The notes beneath the pieces are model-generated. The model was given only the letters and a program-made list of their open reading frames with translations, did no database searches and was not told the origin of the DNA. From contig JACJXW010000005.1 of assembly GCA_020636405.1 (NCBI GenBank), positions 1,178,001 to 1,242,000 of the forward strand: DNA of 64,000 nucleotides. Direction: 5' to 3'. Position numbers and translations under genes: made by a program. This DNA comes from Lewinellaceae bacterium. GTDB taxonomy: Bacteria > Bacteroidota > Bacteroidia > Chitinophagales > Saprospiraceae. Shown here in pieces: positions 50,601 through 58,651 of the stretch (positions are counted from its first letter, which is position 1; each line of letters starts with the position of its first letter).

Positions 50601-52079
50601 GTAAAGCGCTTTGATGTATAGCGGGCTCTTTCTTTTGTCCTGATGAAGGTCAAAATGCGTTAAACTCAGTTCTTGATTATTATCCACCAAACTGGGAGTG
50701 GGCTTCAGCAAGTACAGGCCTTTCCCAAAGGATCCGATCCATAAATTCCCATTCCTGTCTTGCTGAAGGGCCATAATATCCGAATCAACAAAAGATGCTT
50801 CTAAATTTAATTTTGTGAACTGGCCGTTGCGCAGGTTCCAGATCCCCAGAAAATATTGCACCTTAGTTTCAATGGCATCGAAATAATGGCCCCAAACCCA
50901 AAGGCTTTCCTGATCCTTTTCCGTGTATTGATCAATCCTGATTTGAGGCGCCCCTTCAAACTGGATCCTTTCGGCCTTCTTTTCTAAGTAAAAGCCATCT
51001 GTTTTCCCTTTGATCTCGAAAATACCCTGTGATTCAGAGATCAAAAAGAGGACCCCGGCGGCGTTCTTGTAGAATGAATTTTGTGCGGTTAAATGGGCGG
51101 CCCCTTCCTTTTGCCAACTTGCCAGCCTGCCTTCCAGCTGACGGGCAACCTCTTCATCGATGGGAAGCAGGTAGATGCCAGGAGCTGGGGTTTTGCCGAG
51201 GGCATCTAAGGTAAGCTTTGACGATTTACCCGAGGGGCCGCCCTCAATGGTATACCTGCCTTTCTTTAGGTCTAATACATCAAAGCAGATCCGGTATTTA
51301 TCGTCCAGCGCCATACTTTGAAATGCTTTCATCGCCCAGATCTCCTGTCCTTCCGGCCCCACTATGGCACTTCTCTCGCTAAAGGCATCTGCATGATAAA
51401 CAAAGGCGCCAATACCTGCTACCAGGTATTTAGAATGATTTTGATCGAGAAGGATCTGGGACGCCCCATCCGCTGAGCGCAGGGGCTTGCGCTTTGATTG
51501 GGGAATCAAGCTGAACAACTCGTTGATCAGCCCCGCTTTGGGGCCCCCGAAGATGGTGTCTACTTCACTGGTCAGTGGATCAATTCTTAGGATTCCAGCC
51601 TGGCTGTTTACCCAGATCCCTCCTCCGCTGCCTGCATGCGGCCTTCCCGAATCAGGATAGTTATTGGTGAATATCGACCTATGGCGAATTCTCTCGAAAG
51701 TCTCGGAAGTACGATCGAATTTCCAGACGTCGTCGCTAAATGTGCCTATCCAGATATTTCCGTAATGGTCTTCCGTCAGGGAAGCGAAATATTCAGAGAT
51801 GTTGTAATCCCTCTGGTTTTTCTGAGGCCTGAAATATTCAAACTCTATTCCATTGTAACGGATTAAACTAATGCTACTCACCATCCAGAGGTAACCCTGG
51901 CTATCCAGTAGGAAGTCCTCTATTTCATCGTAAGGGAAGCCATATTCCGGGCCATAATGCTCCACTTCGTAGCCTTGTTCCAGGAACGTTGAAGATTGAG
52001 CAATGCCGGCCGATTGGCAGGAAATAAGTAGAAAAACGGAAAGTAATTGGCGGAAGGGACTGTGCCCGTTTATTTCCAT
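47601..52079 (-). CDS. Hybrid two-component regulator: periplasmic propeller, kinase, receiver, AraC
   Basis: A 1492-residue hybrid two-component protein typical of Bacteroidota. Signal peptide ending GIAQ, then about 850 residues of Reg_prop beta-propeller blades (GYLWMVSS, GNIWIGTF, NLWIGSFGKG, GRIWLGTF), a Y_Y_Y domain (about 870-935), one membrane helix (about 945-965), HisKA with His1000 (ITHEFRTP), HATPase_c, receiver with Asp1295 (ISDIMMPEVNG) and a C-terminal AraC HTH. It senses a periplasmic, usually sugar, ligand and regulates target genes directly. The methyltransferase gene 52175-53281 is just upstream on the same strand. Confidence 0.92.
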   Translation of the reverse strand: MEINGHSPFRQLLSVFLLISCQSAGIAQSSTFLEQGYEVEHYGPEYGFPYDEIEDFLLDSQGYLWMVSSISLIRYNGIEFEYFRPQKNQRDYNISEYFASLTEDHYGNIWIGTFSDDVWKFDRTSETFERIRHRSIFTNNYPDSGRPHAGSGGGIWVNSQAGILRIDPLTSEVDTIFGGPKAGLINELFSLIPQSKRKPLRSADGASQILLDQNHSKYLVAGIGAFVYHADAFSERSAIVGPEGQEIWAMKAFQSMALDDKYRICFDVLDLKKGRYTIEGGPSGKSSKLTLDALGKTPAPGIYLLPIDEEVARQLEGRLASWQKEGAAHLTAQNSFYKNAAGVLFLISESQGIFEIKGKTDGFYLEKKAERIQFEGAPQIRIDQYTEKDQESLWVWGHYFDAIETKVQYFLGIWNLRNGQFTKLNLEASFVDSDIMALQQDRNGNLWIGSFGKGLYLLKPTPSLVDNNQELSLTHFDLHQDKRKSPLYIKALYMDNANNLFVGTRTNYLYKINLDPAPLQMIDFRKLGKDNGKSYQSPVEDASGNIWFSSLTARPGIIQRYNTATANIDTFEYNPGGSFGQLLHPLYSTPDGSVLFGGSKDLIRFKKGRITKEVIPVPGIYSLNKSVFSPTDSTVFFLLRKESPGLSFHIFNYRTKKLLEVPASVGMPWELSAGKNGAVYMGTQTALFEVDMANDTIRELLSGLPYVFAIHEDDLGRIWLGTFMGLAIWGRDKGKMLYLDEKDGLENVNIHEIEADDKGFLWLFSFQGVFRVDPRTLEVTSFPQLKGIGKLRVAGHREVMRDANGYFNVFSENGFYFFHPDSLYQDTLAPIMNLQRCHFSNGKGDIANLFNFFTNSIPSKNNLSFPYFQNNVTIDYVGIQFNDPKGVSYRYRLQGLSDSWEEVGSERTARFQGLSPGKYTFSVAAANTYGVSGAPLSFEFRIRPPWYWTWWSKGLYLLLAMGLAYLFYRFQLNKQLAEQESFRLKEIDEIKNRLYTNITHEFRTPLTVIQGMAQLVTGKYQKEMRLILRNSRNLLHLVNQMLDLSKLDSGKLSLHPVQGDIVAFMRREVESYMALASSGDIQFRFLSTTDQLFMDFDVKQMRQIIANLLSNAIKFTDRNGAIEVSLQHIDDVLEVKVADTGKGIPSEQLPQIFDRFYQVDDGPSQPYAGTGIGLALTKELVELMDGQIGVESKLGAGTSFTIRFPVRNSAPLIDVGEEWPGQVLSIAAADSKNTRNGVLVQDPNQATVLIIEDNEDIIEYLTACLQEDYQVVTALNGKEGIQMAIKKTPDIIISDIMMPEVNGLELTQTLKNDERTSHIPIILLTAKAGQDSKVEGLQRGADAYLTKPFDKKELMVRMDKLIALRKTLQEKYAAAGYFKGNESAIDPKEDLFLQKLQHQVEMRLEDGDFGIEGLAKAMSLSRSQLYRKTKALTGQSASSYLRAIRLHHGRQLLQKTDLSIAEVAYRVGFNDPAYFSKTYAEQFGYPPVRERT

Positions 52080-52174
52080 AACACAGAGCGCTTTGGTGGG
52101 CCAAAGATACAGTGTAGAGGGAAATAATCAAAGATTTCAGATTTACCGGATGTATCAGAAAAGAGAAGTTTTGA

Positions 52175-53281
52175 TCAGCGTTTTCGAATGTCTAAAAACC
52201 AATTGATGCCTGTTTCTTCGGCAATTACATTGATCGAAGCAATTTCCCGGGAAGGAACAGAGCGGGCAAAATCCAGCATTTCTGTTTCAATCCGGTGGAT
52301 CAAATACCAATCGCAAAGACACTCCATGGCCCATTTAACCCCAATCGATAGCTTCGGGGAAATGTTTCCGATTAACAGCCGCCCTCCGGGTTTTACCGCA
52401 TCAAAAAGCGCCCTGGTCAATGCTACTGTTCCTTTTGCAGGGTCTTCAAACGTCTTGATATAGTCAAACAAGCCGGCAGAATAGACAAGGTCCCAGCTAT
52501 TGTTGTGTATCGTACCGATGGAATACTTCAGTGGTAAAAAGGAGCGTCGGAAACCTTTAACATCTTTCTTTGGATCGCAGGAGTTAAGCCATAGCCTTCT
52601 TGGAAGAAGATAGCGTTTATTCCCCTTGATCAGGTGGAAGGCATTGGCAATGCCATACTTCAACAATGGATTTTCTCCGTTCGCATTCCTAAGCGTTTGG
52701 ATATCGTGGTCTAATGCTAAAAAATCCTTATCCTGGTGGTTGGCGTCAAGGTACTCATAGATTTCTTGTGCCGGGCCCGCCGCAAGGCTTAATACCTTTC
52801 CAGATTGAAATTCAAGAAAGGAATCCGCAAGAAGGTTTTTCCTGTTCCTAATGGCTACACACGCATCACAATCTGTACCAATCCGATGCAGAAGTTTTGA
52901 AAAAGTATCGCTCCCCTCATAGGTGTTCCTGTAAACGAGCGCCATCATTTCGGCATCCCCCGCATATCCTCTTGGTTTAAAAATGCTATGGTAAAAATAG
53001 GGGGCGCCTTTCAGGATATGATGAAGCCCATTTGTTGCAATAAATTGAAAGAAGTATTGCTTTTGCTCTAAACGATAGCCTTCCGTTAATGCTCCGAGAC
53101 GGTTGATCTCATTAAAATAGTGATTTCTTTCCCCGGGTAAAATCCGATCGAGGTAAGCAAGCTGCCCGACGGAGTTAACATCCAGTTTATCTAAAGTGTT
53201 CTTGAGGTCAAAATGCCATTCCCTAAATTCCGAATAGGCGCGCAAAACTTCCTTTCCGAGCACTTTTTCAGCTGAGGACAT
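52175..53281 (-). CDS. Methyltransferase-like protein of the PhcB (EF quorum signal) group
   Basis: A 368-residue protein whose N-terminal half carries FKPRGYAGDAEMMALVY, a signature of PhcB-type proteins that make the 3-hydroxypalmitic-acid methyl ester signal in Ralstonia. The C-terminal half has an SAM methyltransferase fold (VLSLAAGPAQEI as motif I, LALDHD, WDLVYSAGLFDYI, GGRLLIGNI). It lies 95 bp upstream of the hybrid regulator on the same strand, so a signalling link is possible but unproven. A MITE-like element ends 27 bp before its start. Confidence 0.72.
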   Translation of the reverse strand: MSSAEKVLGKEVLRAYSEFREWHFDLKNTLDKLDVNSVGQLAYLDRILPGERNHYFNEINRLGALTEGYRLEQKQYFFQFIATNGLHHILKGAPYFYHSIFKPRGYAGDAEMMALVYRNTYEGSDTFSKLLHRIGTDCDACVAIRNRKNLLADSFLEFQSGKVLSLAAGPAQEIYEYLDANHQDKDFLALDHDIQTLRNANGENPLLKYGIANAFHLIKGNKRYLLPRRLWLNSCDPKKDVKGFRRSFLPLKYSIGTIHNNSWDLVYSAGLFDYIKTFEDPAKGTVALTRALFDAVKPGGRLLIGNISPKLSIGVKWAMECLCDWYLIHRIETEMLDFARSVPSREIASINVIAEETGINWFLDIRKR

Positions 53282-53308
53282 ATCATCTGTGTTTTTCGAA
53301 AAAAAATA

Positions 53309-53450
53309 GTAACTATTTACTACCCGGCCGAAAATGCCTGATTTTGCCCCGACCCTGAAGGGTGATCAGGCATTTTCGGCCTTTGCTCCTTTAGGGTTGG
53401 GGCAAACAAAGGGCGAAAATGCCGGGTGGAGATAGGCCTAAATAGTCACA
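53309..53450. mobile_element. MITE-like element (GTRACTATTTA ends)
   Basis: Terminal repeats GTAACTATTTA (53309-53319) and TAAATAGTCAC (53440-53450) with ATA on both sides as possible target duplication. The interior has 17-bp arms GGCCGAAAATGCCTGAT (53326-53342) and complement (53365-53381). 142 bp, non-coding. It may also terminate the gene ending at 53460. Confidence 0.55.
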
Positions 53451-53459
53451 TAAAACATC

Positions 53460-54797
53460 CTAATTCACTTTGAATATTTTTTTGGACATTCTGGAATGAT
53501 CATCGAAAATTAATTCTAACACATACATTCCTAATTTGAGGTGTTGAAAGTCAATACGGGCTTCATGGAGATCCAGTTTATTGGATTGAATAATTTCACC
53601 GTTGATCGTGGACAATCTGTATTCCTTCAATACTTTTGAAGATTCGACAAAAATGTAATCTGTGAATGGATTTGGGAAAACCTTATTCTTATTGTAAGCC
53701 TCAACGTCATACGAACTTACAAATGTATCGCCTTGCCACTTGTACATAGCCGGTTGGTTTGGAGAAGATATTATTCCCCTTGATGTCCATCCAAGATTGG
53801 CCGCTATAAATTCCGTGCCTCCAAATGGAATATTAGTATTTATGGTTTCCCAGGTTTTTCCAAAATCGGTAGAATAAACAGATACTCTATTGCTGGCAGA
53901 GGAATAAATATCTGACATTCCAATTAAAACACTATCGGTTTCCGGGACATATTCAATATTACCTATTGATATTCCGGGGCTTGAAGCAATATTACTCCAT
54001 GATCCTCCGCCATCGTTAGTCTCGGCAAATGAAGTATTAAAGGTATTGGCATTAAGAGCTATTCCCCTTAAGGAATCTTTAAAAGCAACGGACAGAATGA
54101 GCGCATTATTCCCAAGTGATGTATTGAATACTTCCCATGAAGAACCTTTATCCTTACTTCTGTAAACTCTTCCTTTGTTGGTCCCAAACCAAACATGGTT
54201 TCCTATAACCTGGCAAGAGTTATTTCCTGAACTCAAAATTGTAAATTCATCACTCTGAAACGATGGAATATTGCCCGAACTAACCATTTGCCAGGAATCT
54301 CCCCCATCTTGAGTTGTTGCCATGAATTGCCGGTTAATGACTACTGCTTCTTGTTCATTAAAAAACCTGATCCATACCCCACCTGCAATATTATTGAATT
54401 TTTCAACCCAGGTTTCTCCCCCATCTTCTGTTTTAAAAACCCCTCTCCCGCTTCCGTTGCCATAATCTTGTGTCGTAATAAATGCTGTATTGGCATCAAT
54501 AGCTTCAATATCAAAACTTATCCTGCCCCCTGCCTCTTCAATGTCAAAGCTTTCCCAGGTCAAACCTCCATCAATGGTTTTTAAAACCTTTGTGATGTGA
54601 TTCAGCGGTATTCCACTTCCCGTATTTCGGTCAAAGGCAACAGCCCAAACAATATTCTCATCAACAACCGAAATGTCGAATACGCCATAGTTATTGGGCA
54701 GTATTCCAATTGCTTGTTCTTCCCAACTTTGGGCATTCAATGATTGAAATAAAAAAAGTAAAATTACAAGAGCAAAAAAGGTAATTGGTGTTCTCAT
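53460..54797 (-). CDS. Secreted BNR/Asp-box repeat protein with T9SS tail
   Basis: A 445-residue exported protein. The start at 54797 gives signal peptide MRTPITFFALVILLFLFQSLNAQ; the frame extends to 54929 with an unlikely N-terminus. Several Asp-box repeats (TIDGGLTWESF, TEDGGETWVEK, TQDGGDSWQMV, SKDKGSSWEVF, STDFGKTWETI) form a propeller like sortilin or plant-type photosystem stability factors. The C-terminal 70 residues (KVFPNPFTDYIFVES ... ) are a type IX sorting tail. Probably surface-bound or released. AT-richer than most backbone genes. Confidence 0.82.
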   Translation of the reverse strand: MRTPITFFALVILLFLFQSLNAQSWEEQAIGILPNNYGVFDISVVDENIVWAVAFDRNTGSGIPLNHITKVLKTIDGGLTWESFDIEEAGGRISFDIEAIDANTAFITTQDYGNGSGRGVFKTEDGGETWVEKFNNIAGGVWIRFFNEQEAVVINRQFMATTQDGGDSWQMVSSGNIPSFQSDEFTILSSGNNSCQVIGNHVWFGTNKGRVYRSKDKGSSWEVFNTSLGNNALILSVAFKDSLRGIALNANTFNTSFAETNDGGGSWSNIASSPGISIGNIEYVPETDSVLIGMSDIYSSASNRVSVYSTDFGKTWETINTNIPFGGTEFIAANLGWTSRGIISSPNQPAMYKWQGDTFVSSYDVEAYNKNKVFPNPFTDYIFVESSKVLKEYRLSTINGEIIQSNKLDLHEARIDFQHLKLGMYVLELIFDDHSRMSKKIFKVN

Positions 54798-55103
54798 TTT
54801 AATTGACTTTATAATTCTGAAAGGATTTTGAAGTTGACTGCCTTCCGGGAGGAATGCCTGAATCCCCACTACAAAGCGGCATTTGGGGGAATTTACCCCG
54901 CCGGCATTGTTGGTTGTCCAGTTATTCACTCCTTAACTTAATGGAGTCGTACCCCGTACACAGCGTGTCAGGGCCGGCTGTTGGATAACCGGCAGTTATC
55001 GGCCATTGCAAAGATGTCAACACCGGGCTATCCTGTCTTGTAATTATGATGCAAATGCTTGGAATTATGTTGAAATCATGGTGGGATGTAAAGATTGCAG
55101 AGT

Positions 55104-55116
55104 CCTCCAAACATGC
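55104..55116. repeat. Partial IS5-type terminal repeat next to MITE copy 4
   Basis: CCTCCAAACATGC matches the IS end at 41340 and the element end at 38776, but stops where the TATACTCCCC element begins. It suggests one element near or inside another. Confidence 0.35.
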
Positions 55117-55118
55117 TA

Positions 55119-55277
55119 TACTCCCCTCGGCCACCAGAAGTGATTTTTGTCGCTTTCTTTTTCCGTCCTGCTTCGTTGAAAAGCCTCGCTATAGCTACTG
55201 CTATGTCTGCGTTTTTCGCCTCGCAGGCCGAAAAAATAAATTTTTCAAAATTTCACCTCTGGTAACCCAGGGGAGTA
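55119..55277 (-). mobile_element. MITE-like element, 159-bp family, copy 4 (diverged, inverted)
   Basis: Ends TACTCCCCTCGG / CCAGGGGAGTA with TA flanks (55117-55118, 55278-55279). The interior aligns to copies 1-3 only in reverse complement and with about one base in five changed, so it is an older insertion in the opposite orientation. Same 159-bp length. Confidence 0.7.
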
Positions 55278-55493
55278 TAAAGCACAAGGCGCCGCCCCGG
55301 GGTGTTTCCGTCAGATGCCGTTCATACAGCAGGCGCTTGGCCGGGCTGTGTAGGGGCAGGGCCGGCAGAACCTTGCCCGTTGCAGGAGGAGAGTGTCGGT
55401 AGCAGGGTGAAAAGTACGGATAGGAAGATAGGGGGGGGCAAGATATTGTGTTTTACAAGTATTCAAGCGCGGGCCAGCAAAGCTGCCCTGGCG

Positions 55494-55644
55494 CTATTTA
55501 TAAACGATATCCGGCAAAGCTTTTTTCAGTTCATCTATGATCTCCTCGTTTGGCCGGGCCTAAAAGGTATTTTGCATTGTTTTCCGTCACAATAAATCCG
55601 ATTGCGACAAAAAGTAAACTCATTCCGATCAGTACGTAGATCAT
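55494..55644 (-). pseudogene. Small DUF3784-like membrane protein, frameshifted
   Basis: From ATG 55644 a hydrophobic N-terminus (MIYVLIGMSLLFVAIGFIVT) and ENNAKYLL match the start of DUF3784-type proteins. After KYLL the frame stops, but the next frame continues ARPNEEIIDELKKALPDIVYK to a stop at 55494. The total length (151 bp) is off by one base, consistent with a single indel. It is also shorter than the roughly 95 residues of the family. Confidence 0.4.
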
Positions 55645-55699
55645 CGTTTCGAATTTTGCCTGATGCAGGTGCGTATGCCGGGAGTTCCCTGCCTTACTT

Positions 55700-55712
55700 A
55701 GGGGAGTATAAA
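55700..55712. repeat. Solo MITE-type end
   Basis: GGGGAGTATAAAT near 55700 matches the right end of the 159-bp family, but no left end is seen within 200 bp. Low certainty. Confidence 0.25.
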
Positions 55713-55723
55713 TGAGACAGCCT

Positions 55724-56125
55724 CTAAATACAAATAGTATACGGGCAGGCAACCTCGCCAATTACATCCGTATCCATGAATGGCAAAATATTATCCCCGT
55801 GATTAAAAGTTGTTGTGTCTGTATCTCTGATGATTATCATCTTTTTGAATGGTAACCCTTCCTTTATTTCCTTGAAGGTTGTGCTAAATATTGTTTTTTC
55901 TTCAGAGTACTCCAATTTGAAATTTATTTTGCCTTCCCGGATCAACCCAGCTATTTCGGGTTCGATTTTTGATTGTTCCATTCCAAGCTCAATTATTATT
56001 TCGGCAGAACCTCCGTTGCAATTTTGAACCGAAAACAAATTATCGCTCTCGCAACTTGACAATCCCCATAGCAGCATTGATAACATAATTAATTCCTGGG
56101 CATACTGGGTATTTATCTTTTTCAT
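55724..56125 (-). CDS. Small lipoprotein, unknown function
   Basis: A 133-residue lipoprotein: the start at 56125 gives MKKINTQYAQELIMLSMLLWGLSSC with the lipid cysteine at residue 25. The mature part is a small beta domain (SAEIIIELGMEQSK, KINFKLEYSEEKTIFSTTF, MIIIRDTDTTTF) with a Cys pair at the end. The longer frame to 56182 overlaps the preceding gene and is less likely. Last gene of a four-gene minus-strand unit. Confidence 0.65.
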   Translation of the reverse strand: MKKINTQYAQELIMLSMLLWGLSSCESDNLFSVQNCNGGSAEIIIELGMEQSKIEPEIAGLIREGKINFKLEYSEEKTIFSTTFKEIKEGLPFKKMIIIRDTDTTTFNHGDNILPFMDTDVIGEVACPYTICI

Positions 56126-56147
56126 TGCAACCATTGTTTCAGGAAAT

Positions 56148-56651
56148 TTACTCATACGCAAAACCCTCCCCCGATTCCGCATACCTTTTCATCTCCCGGA
56201 TCGCCCCCCTCATCTGCCCTTTCCAGAAAACATTCCCAAAGAACCAGTGGAAAGGATAGGCCAACAGGCTGTTGGAATACAAGGTGTACACCCAGCGCAC
56301 CTTTACTGCGTTGTCGCTGATCTCTTCAAAGAACAGCTCCCCCTGAAATTCAGTGAACCCCATGCTCCACTGCCGGAACTCCGCTACGCCCCATTTCCAG
56401 TATTTGTTTTCCTCCCGGGCATAAATTTCATCAACGCCGACCGCTCCTCCTTTGGAAACCCAGTTTTGGGCGGATTGGGGGATCCGCCGCCCACCCGGTT
56501 GGCCCCAAGTGCTATCGTCGGTGAATTTCACAACGGCCGGCACCGGCCCGTACCCGGTGAGGAATTGGGTGGCGTCTCCCAGAATGGGGGTTTTAAAGGC
56601 CCGCTCCAGGGAGCAGTGGAAAATCGCTTCTACTTCTACAATGGTCTTCAT
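56148..56651 (-). CDS. SRPBCC-fold protein
   Basis: A 167-residue cytoplasmic protein with the START/Bet v1-like pattern: EVEAIFHCSLERAF at the start, YWKWGVAEFRQWSMGF in the middle, VRWVYTLYSNSLLAYP and a long C-terminal helix (GAIREMKRYAESG). Such proteins bind hydrophobic ligands; the ligand is unknown. 12 bp after the DUF5694 gene stop side, within a likely operon. Confidence 0.7.
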   Translation of the reverse strand: MKTIVEVEAIFHCSLERAFKTPILGDATQFLTGYGPVPAVVKFTDDSTWGQPGGRRIPQSAQNWVSKGGAVGVDEIYAREENKYWKWGVAEFRQWSMGFTEFQGELFFEEISDNAVKVRWVYTLYSNSLLAYPFHWFFGNVFWKGQMRGAIREMKRYAESGEGFAYE

Positions 56652-56663
56652 GGTTGAATGGTT

Positions 56664-57539
56664 TCACTTCAAATACGCAAACGTATTCACCATTTCATAC
56701 TTCGGGCTCCGGCTGATGAAGTCCCGGAAGAATGCCGTATGGCTGGCGCCCATGAGGATAAAAACCCGGTCCTTTGCATCCAGTTCGATCCGGTTTAAGT
56801 TGGAGTACATCCTCAGGTTCCGCTGGTAGTATTTGGCCGCCTCATCGGCCCCTTCGAATCCTTTTTCACTTCCCGCGTGGGTAAGCATATCGGCATTGAC
56901 GGCGATCAGGAAATCCAGATATTGATCGTGGTTCTTCAGCTTTAGTTTGTCCAGCAGGCCCAGGCTGTCTTCATTGACGTTGGCCTCCGGGTAAAACTGC
57001 AGTGGGTTTTCATAATATTTATCGTGCCAGGCGGGGTCGATCTGGTTGTCTATCTCGTTCCCGATGTTGTAGTTGTAGCCCATTTGATGGTCGATCCCGT
57101 AGATCCTTTTTGTGCCGCTGAGCCGGCCCAGTTCAAAGGCGAGCAATTCTATTTCGGAGGGGTTCTCGAAAAACATCTCCGGATCTTCCTGGTATTTCTG
57201 GTATGCCGCCTGTAATGCTTCGTCGTACCCGGGCTCCGTTTCCACCAGAATGACGGTAGGTTGGAAGGCCGCCAGTTTTTCCGCTATCTCGTGAACGGCC
57301 CTTTGGTTTTCCTTATCGTGCTCATCAAATTCCGTTTTGTTGGCGTCCGGGGTGAACCCCATGTGGAAGGTGCCGAAATTGAGGACGGGTATTTTACTGA
57401 GCCCGTCGCCTGCGGTTTCCCGGGCGGTGTCCGTTTCGGTTTCTGAAGGTTTTGGCGAGCTGGTGTCGTTACAGGCGGGGGCCAGCAGCAGAGCGGCGGC
57501 GATGATGAAGTTGAATATTTTCATAGTTGTATTTTTCAT
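56664..57539 (-). CDS. DUF5694 lipoprotein
   Basis: A 291-residue protein. The start at 57539 overlaps the stop of the preceding gene by 4 bp (ATGA), which decides the start; the longer frame to 58103 only crosses other genes. Signal with possible lipobox APAC. The family signatures are IPVLNFGTFHMGF near residue 53, VILVETEPGYDE, and C-terminal ILMGASHTAFFRDFI with SPKYEMVNTF. The domain resembles TraB/ChaN-type folds; activity unknown. Translationally coupled to the membrane protein before it. Confidence 0.82.
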   Translation of the reverse strand: MKNTTMKIFNFIIAAALLLAPACNDTSSPKPSETETDTARETAGDGLSKIPVLNFGTFHMGFTPDANKTEFDEHDKENQRAVHEIAEKLAAFQPTVILVETEPGYDEALQAAYQKYQEDPEMFFENPSEIELLAFELGRLSGTKRIYGIDHQMGYNYNIGNEIDNQIDPAWHDKYYENPLQFYPEANVNEDSLGLLDKLKLKNHDQYLDFLIAVNADMLTHAGSEKGFEGADEAAKYYQRNLRMYSNLNRIELDAKDRVFILMGASHTAFFRDFISRSPKYEMVNTFAYLK

Positions 57540-57922
57540 GTAATACGTCCGGATGTTTTTATTTCGGCCACCGCTAAAATAACCACAATACCAATTTCCA
57601 TCAAGAAATAAGCTACCCCCAAAACCGTCAGCTGCGGGTAAAAATAAACCACCAGCCCCAGGGTCAGGCAACAGTACAACAGGTTGGCCACCGCTATAGC
57701 CCTCAGGTAAGGCCCCCGGTTTTGGGGGAGAAACCAATAGCAACTCAAGGAGTAAACGGCAAAAACGCAGGCTATCAGGGCCAAGGGGTAAAGCACTTTT
57801 CGGGGCATGCCGAAAGCGTACTCCAACCTTACTAAAACGACGCCCAGGAGGAAGGCGGACAGCAGGGCGCCCAGGCCGTCGATCAGGAAGGCCTTCCTGG
57901 GGTGTAGGGTGATCTTGTTCAT
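57536..57922 (-). CDS. Small four-helix membrane protein
   Basis: A 128-residue inner-membrane protein with four hydrophobic segments (about 15-33, 45-63, 72-90, 98-118) separated by short charged loops. The start at 57922 (MNKITLHPRKAFL) follows the divergent promoter region shared with the TetR gene at 58028. First gene of the four-gene minus-strand operon, overlapping the DUF5694 gene by 4 bp. No family recognised. Confidence 0.7.
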   Translation of the reverse strand: MNKITLHPRKAFLIDGLGALLSAFLLGVVLVRLEYAFGMPRKVLYPLALIACVFAVYSLSCYWFLPQNRGPYLRAIAVANLLYCCLTLGLVVYFYPQLTVLGVAYFLMEIGIVVILAVAEIKTSGRIT

Positions 57923-58001
57923 GATTTGAAACCCGTTCGTCTGGGGTGAAATTATAAAAATTCTGCTCCTGATTTGGGGGTTTCCCAAGAATTAAACATT
58001 T

Positions 58002-58012
58002 TTGTCGAACAA
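58002..58012. promoter_or_regulatory. Possible TetR-type operator half-sites
   Basis: TTGTCGAACAA (inverted TTGT / ACAA) with a following TTTTGTC lies 16 bp before the regulator's start in the 105-bp divergent region. A TetR-family protein normally binds such a short palindrome near its own gene; not proven here. Confidence 0.3.
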
Positions 58013-58027
58013 TTTTGTCAGTTTTCA

Positions 58028-58639
58028 ATGAGCCAGGATACCAAAGAAAAAATACTTCGCGCTGCGGAGGCTGTTTTTCATGAAAACGGCCTCCGCGGGG
58101 CAAGGACGACGTTAATCGCAGAAAAGGCGGGGATAAGCCGGACGATGCTGCATTATTATTACCGGACCAAAACGGCTCTTTTCCAGGAAGTGGCCCAAAA
58201 CAGCCTTGGCCATTTTATCCGGCATGCGCAGCAGCTGTTCGAAAACGGGCATGGCCTCAGGGTATTGATCGAACAAATGGTCGACATCCTGTGCGATGTG
58301 CTGGAAGAAAAGCCGGGCATCCCCAGTTTTATAGTCAATATTCTGAATGAATCTCCGGAAATGCTGACCGGCCTGGCCTTTGTAAAGGAAGAAGGCATTC
58401 CCGCCTTGTTCGACCAACTCCTGGAGGAGGCAAGGAAGGAGAAGGAGATAACCGCTGAGATCTCCGGCGAAGGCCTATTGCTCAATATTTACGGACTGTG
58501 TGCCATTCCTTACCTGACGGCCCCTTTGATCCAATTCAAAACAGGCCGGACGAATGCGGAAATGATAGGTTTCCTGAAAGAAAGGAGAACGATGATCAAG
58601 GCATTCGTTTGGAATGGCATTCGAGGGAACCAAAATTGA
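58028..58639 (+). CDS. TetR-family transcriptional regulator
   Basis: A 203-residue regulator. The start at 58028 (MSQDTKEKIL) is preferred to 57974 because the family begins just before the helix-turn-helix. DNA-binding domain at about residues 5-52 (ILRAAEAVFHENGLRGARTTLIAEKAGISRTMLHYYYRTK). The rest is a ligand-binding helical domain. It heads the plus-strand operon with a membrane protein, an FAD hydroxylase and an FAH hydrolase, probably as repressor relieved by an aromatic substrate. Confidence 0.88.
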   Translation: MSQDTKEKILRAAEAVFHENGLRGARTTLIAEKAGISRTMLHYYYRTKTALFQEVAQNSLGHFIRHAQQLFENGHGLRVLIEQMVDILCDVLEEKPGIPSFIVNILNESPEMLTGLAFVKEEGIPALFDQLLEEARKEKEITAEISGEGLLLNIYGLCAIPYLTAPLIQFKTGRTNAEMIGFLKERRTMIKAFVWNGIRGNQN

Positions 58640-58651
58640 TAATAAAAAGAC

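Larger units (their letters stand above)
54798..55493. other. 696-bp non-coding region
   Basis: Contains a partial IS-type end (55104-55116) and the 159-bp element copy 4 (55119-55277). The stretches 54800-55100 and 55280-55490 show no gene or recognised feature. Confidence 0.55.

Noticed and set aside
57543..58103. A 5' extension of the DUF5694 gene to 58103
   Set aside because: The extra residues cross the membrane-protein gene and the promoter region and lack a signal peptide, while ATG 57539 gives one.
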